From Chloroflexota bacterium (GTDB lineage: Bacteria; Chloroflexota; Anaerolineae; Aggregatilineales; Phototrophicaceae): 64,000 nucleotides of DNA. Positions 60,242 through 64,000 of this stretch are shown piece after piece (positions within the stretch are counted from its first letter, which is position 1; each line of letters starts with the position of its first letter). The DNA lies in assembly GCA_028875185.1 (NCBI GenBank), contig JAPPFH010000102.1, positions 1-64,000 of the forward strand, read 5' to 3'. The notes beneath the pieces were generated by a model that searched no databases, was not told the DNA's origin, and saw nothing but the letters and a program-made list of their open reading frames with translations. A program made the translations under genes and the position numbers.

Positions 60242-60313
60242 GTAGGGGCGAGCGACCTGCAGTGTCGACGGTCAGTGTCTACGCGACCTACGCGCATCGG
60301 CGGCTCGCCCGCC
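60242..60313. repeat. GTAGGGGCG palindrome with complete nested core
   Basis: GTAGGGGCGAGCGACC at the left and CGGCTCGCCCGCC at the right enclose GTGTCGACGGTCAGTGTC and ACGCGACCTACGCGC, the fullest version of the nested core. Confidence 0.7.
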
Positions 60314-60334
60314 GACCTATGACGCAGTTCGGAA

Positions 60335-60366
60335 ACAAAAAGAGGCAAGCCGCTTGACTTGCCCCT
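60335..60366 (-). terminator. Intrinsic terminator of the TPR/PPC gene
   Basis: On the minus strand GGCAAG and CTTGCC pair around 8 bases (plus 60344-60363), followed by CTTTTTG (plus 60336-60342 region). It lies 30-60 bases after the stop at 60395. Confidence 0.75.
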
Positions 60367-60394
60367 TCTCGAACTTGAGATTTCAGCGAACGTT

Positions 60395-62119
60395 TTAGTG
60401 CCCGCAGCCGTAACCGTCAATGCGGGCCATCGACATCGGCGCCCGCTCGGTCACATCAATGTCAACGTTGAGCGTGCCATTGGAACCGCCCTCAGCATGG
60501 CTGATGACTAACGTGTACTGCCCGCTCTTCGACACTTTGAAGTTGCTGATGACCGAATCATATTCATTGAGCGATATATCATCATCGCCAATCAGCGCCT
60601 CGCCTTCCGGTCCGATCAAAATGATCAGCGGATCTACAAAGCCCGGCTCCACTGTTGCCACCGCGATATCCAGCGTCTGACCGCGCAAGGCGTCAAAGGG
60701 GACGCTATACACCCAGCCTTCTCGCATCGGCAATTCAAAGCTGCTATCGCCTTCCAGCTCGGCGTGGAACAGGCTGCGACTCCGATTCATCATCGCATAA
60801 CGATAATAGTCGGCCGCGCTCGCTCCGCGCTCGCCCATCAGCTCGTAAGTGATGCCGCGCGATAGATATGGCAGCGAGTAGCTCTCGTCCAACTGCATCG
60901 CCGTGCTGATGTGGCTGATTGAGGCATCATACTCGCCCATATAACGATAAGCGACGCCCATCCAGTTCATCGCCTCCGCGTCATGCTGATTGAGATTCAA
61001 GGCGCGGCGGAAGTTCTCAAGCGCGACGGTGTAATCGCCAGACATCAAGGCGCGATAAGCATCGGCTTTGAAGCGCGCGCCGTCATTGCCCAGCGTGAAC
61101 ATGCCCGCAATATCGAAGGACACTTCGACGCGGCCCTCGGTGCTGCCGCCGGCATGGGTCATGACCAGGGCGTACTCGCCGCTCACCGGCGCGCGGAACT
61201 GCACGTAGCTGTCCCACCATTCGCCCGTATCGTCATTCGCGGTCAATGGCAGCCCGTCCGGATCCAGAATCAGGACCAAGGGGTCGGCATCCAGGTCGCG
61301 CTGGCTGCTGATGGCGCTAATCACGATTTCTTGATCGGCGCTGGCGGTGAAGGGGAAGACATAAACGATGCCTTCAGACATCGGCACATCCAGGCTGCCC
61401 TCCCAAGCGAGATTGTCATTGCGGATTACATTGGTCTTTATCCGCTTGATCCACTCGACGTAATCTTTCATCGCGGCGCCCATATCGCCCATCTTCTCGT
61501 AGACGATGCCACGATTCAAATAGGGATAATCAGCGTCCGGCGCCAGCGTCATCAATTTATTGCAATCCGCCAGCGCGCGATCAAATTCGCCGATCTCGCT
61601 AAACGCCCAGCAGCGGTTGTTCAGCGACGCCAAGTCTTCCGCATTTTGCTGCAACACAACGGAGTAATCCTGAGCCGCCAGCGCATGCTCATCAATCATG
61701 CTGTAGGCGTAGCCGCGCGCGAAAATCGTGCTGATATCGGCTTCGCCTTCAGCCACCAAGGCGTCATAGAGCGCAATCGCCGAGCGATACTCTTCATTAG
61801 ACAAGCTCGACCAAGCCATGTTCTTGGCGGCGCTGGCGCTCAAGAAGCCAGCCGGAACCGATGCCGCTTCCGCCGCTTGCGCAATGGCGTCCGCCGCCTC
61901 TTGCAAAGCCGCTTCCTGCGCGGCGATGATGGCTTCCATCTCGGCTATCACATCGCTTTTGTCTTCAACGGGCGCGGCCGGAGAAAGAAAACCAATGGTG
62001 ACCACAACTGCAACCAGCACTAGCAAGCCCTCGATTATCAAGGCGCTTGGGCGCTGGCTTAGGATGCGGTCTTTGAGTGAACGTTTGGGAATGTCATATT
62101 CCGCATAGGACTTCTTCAT
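60395..62119 (-). CDS. Membrane-anchored TPR protein with two PPC domains
   Basis: 574 residues. A basic cytosolic tip, one span (about 26-50), then a TPR block (85-215), a PPC beta-sandwich (235-340), a second TPR block (350-440) and a second PPC domain (455-560). Both PPC domains follow the same plan, e.g. 'DADPLVLILDPDGLPLTAND' and 'FVDPLIILIGPEGEALIGDD'. Alternating TPR and PPC domains are unusual. The N-terminal span and its sequence neighbourhood are shared in style with the product at 62231. A surface-protein scaffolding role is inferred. Confidence 0.82.
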   Translation of the reverse strand: MKKSYAEYDIPKRSLKDRILSQRPSALIIEGLLVLVAVVVTIGFLSPAAPVEDKSDVIAEMEAIIAAQEAALQEAADAIAQAAEAASVPAGFLSASAAKNMAWSSLSNEEYRSAIALYDALVAEGEADISTIFARGYAYSMIDEHALAAQDYSVVLQQNAEDLASLNNRCWAFSEIGEFDRALADCNKLMTLAPDADYPYLNRGIVYEKMGDMGAAMKDYVEWIKRIKTNVIRNDNLAWEGSLDVPMSEGIVYVFPFTASADQEIVISAISSQRDLDADPLVLILDPDGLPLTANDDTGEWWDSYVQFRAPVSGEYALVMTHAGGSTEGRVEVSFDIAGMFTLGNDGARFKADAYRALMSGDYTVALENFRRALNLNQHDAEAMNWMGVAYRYMGEYDASISHISTAMQLDESYSLPYLSRGITYELMGERGASAADYYRYAMMNRSRSLFHAELEGDSSFELPMREGWVYSVPFDALRGQTLDIAVATVEPGFVDPLIILIGPEGEALIGDDDISLNEYDSVISNFKVSKSGQYTLVISHAEGGSNGTLNVDIDVTERAPMSMARIDGYGCGH

Positions 62120-62230
62120 AATTTACCCCCGTTCTTTCAGCTAATCGCCACTGATCGAAACACTTTGACACTTATTATAACACATCTGGCTTCGCCCTCG
62201 TCAAGCGGCGCCGCCAGCCCACTCTTATTG

Positions 62231-63196
62231 CTAACCATCCGCCATCCCTACGGCTGGAGCGCGTCCCGCCTCATCGCCGAACAACTGCCGATGAATCGCG
62301 AATGTCGCCTCCGCGGCCGCGTGATAACCTAGTCTATCGTATATCATGCCGATTTCCAAATACATCTTCGGATACGATGCTCCAATCCGCAGCGCCTCGT
62401 GAAGGTGCGCCAGCGCTTCGGTTGGTCTCCCCTGCGCCGTCAAAACGCGGCCCATGTTGTAATTCGCCAGCGCCTGCAATTCTTCATATTCCGGCGCATA
62501 CTCCAGCGAGAAGCGGCAATACTTCGCCGCCTCGGTATAATTGCCCATCTCCACCTGCAGCCAGCACCAATTCTCCAGCGCTATCGCATAGTTAGTTCGG
62601 TTGCCAGCGCCTTGCAAAGCCTGCTGACAATGCGCCTCAGCCCGAGCGAAGTCCCTGGTTTCGCCATAAGCCCAGCAAAGCGCGCTCTGCCCACTGAAAT
62701 CCCCCGGCTTCAGCGCCAATACTTCACGATAATCAGCCTGCGCTGCGGCGTAATCGCCCGCCTGCATTTTCGCGTATCCGCGCCAGGAATAACTCTCGAC
62801 ATCATCGGGCGCCAAAGCAATCGCCCAATCGAACATTGCTTCAGCCGCGTCAAAACGCCGCTCACGAATGTAAGCTGCGCCCCGTTCCTTGATGAAGTCG
62901 AGCGGATCCCGCGTCTTGGATTCTACGACCGCGACCTTGCTCGTCGTGATTTCTGCGGAATCGGCGGAAGTCGCCGCGGCGCGCTCCAGCGGATCAAAAA
63001 AGTCGAAAGCGGCGCCGGCCGCAACTGTGATCACGATGGTCATAACAATCTCAAGCGCAATCGCGCTCCAGCGCTGAGCAAAAAAACGCTGGATGAGATT
63101 GCTCTTCGGCACATCATGAACTGGATACTGATCGTACATCATCGCCTCGTCCACTAACTCATCATAGTGTAACGCATTTTGCAGCGCTGTCGCCAA
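62231..63196 (-). CDS. Membrane-anchored TPR protein
   Basis: 321 residues. A cytosolic head of about 45 residues ('YPVHDVPKSNLIQRFFAQRW'), one span (50-70), a linker, and five or so TPR-like repeats (105-300) such as 'EAMFDWAIALAPDDVESYSW' and 'EALAHLHEALRIGASYPKMY'. The head resembles the start of the neighbour at 60395 ('IPKRSLKDRILSQRPSALII'), so the two are distant paralogues. The second lacks PPC domains. Partner-binding role is inferred from the TPR fold. Confidence 0.8.
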   Translation of the reverse strand: MATALQNALHYDELVDEAMMYDQYPVHDVPKSNLIQRFFAQRWSAIALEIVMTIVITVAAGAAFDFFDPLERAAATSADSAEITTSKVAVVESKTRDPLDFIKERGAAYIRERRFDAAEAMFDWAIALAPDDVESYSWRGYAKMQAGDYAAAQADYREVLALKPGDFSGQSALCWAYGETRDFARAEAHCQQALQGAGNRTNYAIALENWCWLQVEMGNYTEAAKYCRFSLEYAPEYEELQALANYNMGRVLTAQGRPTEALAHLHEALRIGASYPKMYLEIGMIYDRLGYHAAAEATFAIHRQLFGDEAGRAPAVGMADG

Positions 63197-63418
63197 TGCT
63201 TCTACTACGTTTGCCTGACGCTATTTGCTCACTCCATTTTAGATTGCGCAAAGAATATCACGGATTTCTTAGCCAATCATTAAAGCATTTGCCGATTAAT
63301 TTCCCGCCCGGCTTGTCAGAATTCGCCAATCGCTTTGCATTTCGACCGCACCATCGGTGGGGGCGAGCAGCAGGCCTGTTGCGACGGCCTCGCACGCCAT
63401 TTGCAGTTAAAGCGTCGA

Positions 63419-63916
63419 TTATTTGATCTTACGCCGTTTTTCCTCTTTGCGTGCCGCTTTCTCCTCCCGGCGACGGGCGGCCCGGGAAACGGCCGCAGCG
63501 GTTGCAGCTTCGTTATGGCTTGTTTCGCGAAAGTGGCTGGGGCCGCGATACTGCTTTGAAGCCTTCCCAACCATATCGGTATTTACGTGGAACTGCCCAT
63601 CTTCGCCGTCCATGTCCGTCAAAGGTAGCCACAAGCTGGCGCCGTTTTCGAGATCTAGAGAAAGCGCGTAGGGTTCGCATGGATCTTCCGTCCAATTTTG
63701 CAATTCAGCCTCGCGTGGCAACTGCAATTCGGTGATGTGCTTGCCTCGGATCTCGGCAATGAGTTCCATAGCTTGGGACATGTCGGGACAGGCAAAGTCA
63801 CTGTGATTGGTCAATACATCGACGGCGATGATGGCATAACCGCCGTCTTTCAGTCCTGGTCCCGGCTCGAATATGTCGGACAGAATATCCTTCTCGCTTT
63901 GCGGCTCGTCTTTCAC
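63419..63916 (-). CDS. Uncharacterised protein with basic C-terminal tail
   Basis: 165 residues from GTG 63916 (GAGGAG upstream). The middle is acidic and hydrophilic ('AEIRGKHITELQLPREAELQ', 'SLDLENGASLWLPLTDMDGE'). The last 40 residues are highly basic with Ala, Arg, Lys and Glu ('RAARRREEKAARKEEKRRK'), likely an extended helix that could bind RNA or ribosomes. No family recognised. It is the last gene in the window, and a TACAAT -10-like box lies upstream (plus 63949-63954). Confidence 0.7.
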   Translation of the reverse strand: MKDEPQSEKDILSDIFEPGPGLKDGGYAIIAVDVLTNHSDFACPDMSQAMELIAEIRGKHITELQLPREAELQNWTEDPCEPYALSLDLENGASLWLPLTDMDGEDGQFHVNTDMVGKASKQYRGPSHFRETSHNEAATAAAVSRAARRREEKAARKEEKRRKIK

Positions 63917-64000
63917 TTGGCATTCTCCTCTTGTTGAGCATCAGATAAATTGTAGTGCGAGACACTGGTAGCTAGAGACATGCGGCACGTACAAATTGCT

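Noticed and set aside
13016-60313. CRISPR array made of GTAGGGGCG repeats
   Set aside because: Copies are single or paired, palindromic and widely spread, with no regular spacers and no cas genes.
60983-62023. 346-codon rightward frame opposite the TPR/PPC gene
   Set aside because: It is a GC-driven shadow frame; the minus-strand protein has clear TPR and PPC repeats.

Overview
The window (about 58-60% G+C by eye, no rRNA or tRNA found) looks like a chromosome segment of a free-living or host-associated member of the Chloroflexota, most likely Anaerolineae-like. This is inferred from the gene mix, not from a marker phylogeny: SpoVS without other sporulation genes, DUF2277 and DUF1028 proteins, a transmembrane kinase-like protein and a degenerate PP2C-like protein with sensor domains, PPC- and TPR-rich envelope proteins, a Cys-type sulfatase with its radical-SAM maturase, PhyH and ThuA family proteins, and many short 'GTAGGGGCG' palindromic repeats between genes.

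Layout. 1-10.6 kb is an accessory island. A complete ridA gene is followed by a decayed beta-helix/SH3 gene, two RelE/ParE-like toxin-antitoxin pairs, two copies of a small-protein + HNH nuclease pair, the sulfatase maturase, and two tandem PD-(D/E)XK nuclease genes. Its odd feature is that cassette boundaries carry copies of neighbouring gene fragments: the 5' part and divergent promoter of ridA joined to the 3' tail of the maturase gene (three copies), and the 3' tail of rluD (one extra copy). Several genes in the island are broken. 10.7-25.9 kb is housekeeping and metabolic: galE, a phosphoesterase, an MDR oxidoreductase, holB, a large secreted repeat protein, a sulfatase, PhyH, a membrane ferredoxin protein with a Ca2+/cation antiporter, a methyltransferase and a tandem DinB protein. 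26.2-30.7 kb is a sugar ABC transporter locus with a 5'-truncated binding protein, two permeases (the second carrying a roughly 235-residue insert with cadherin/VCBS-like repeats) and a secreted beta-helix protein. 30.7-33.1 kb is a lower-GC type II restriction-modification pair. 33.2-45.7 kb holds a two-VWA-domain membrane protein, SpoVS, transketolase, a dolichol-phosphate-mannose-synthase-like GT2, ThuA, a pseudophosphatase sensor and a copper-delivery pair. 45.8-64 kb is envelope-oriented: a YfhO-flippase fusion, a giant kinase-like protein, an NfeD/SPFH operon with a small membrane protein, a GT39-like transferase, a DUF1028 protein, an aldo/keto reductase and two membrane-anchored TPR proteins.

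How parts may work together. The anSME at 5.1-6.4 kb can mature the Cys-type sulfatase at 18.9-20.3 kb. The ABC permeases and the beta-helix protein point to polysaccharide use. GT2 (Dol-P-Man type), GT39-like, YfhO and flippase modules are consistent with lipid-linked glycan assembly and surface glycosylation. The kinase-like protein and the pseudophosphatase share a cytosolic-domain/TM/outer-sensor plan and may be signalling partners.

Intergenic space is dense in small repeats: GTAGGGGCG palindromes, a nested core GTGTCTACGCGACC, CCCTTCCC/GGGGCTGGGG blocks, and at least four MITE-like elements, two of them with probable target-site duplications. All assignments are from reading the sequence; no database search was possible.
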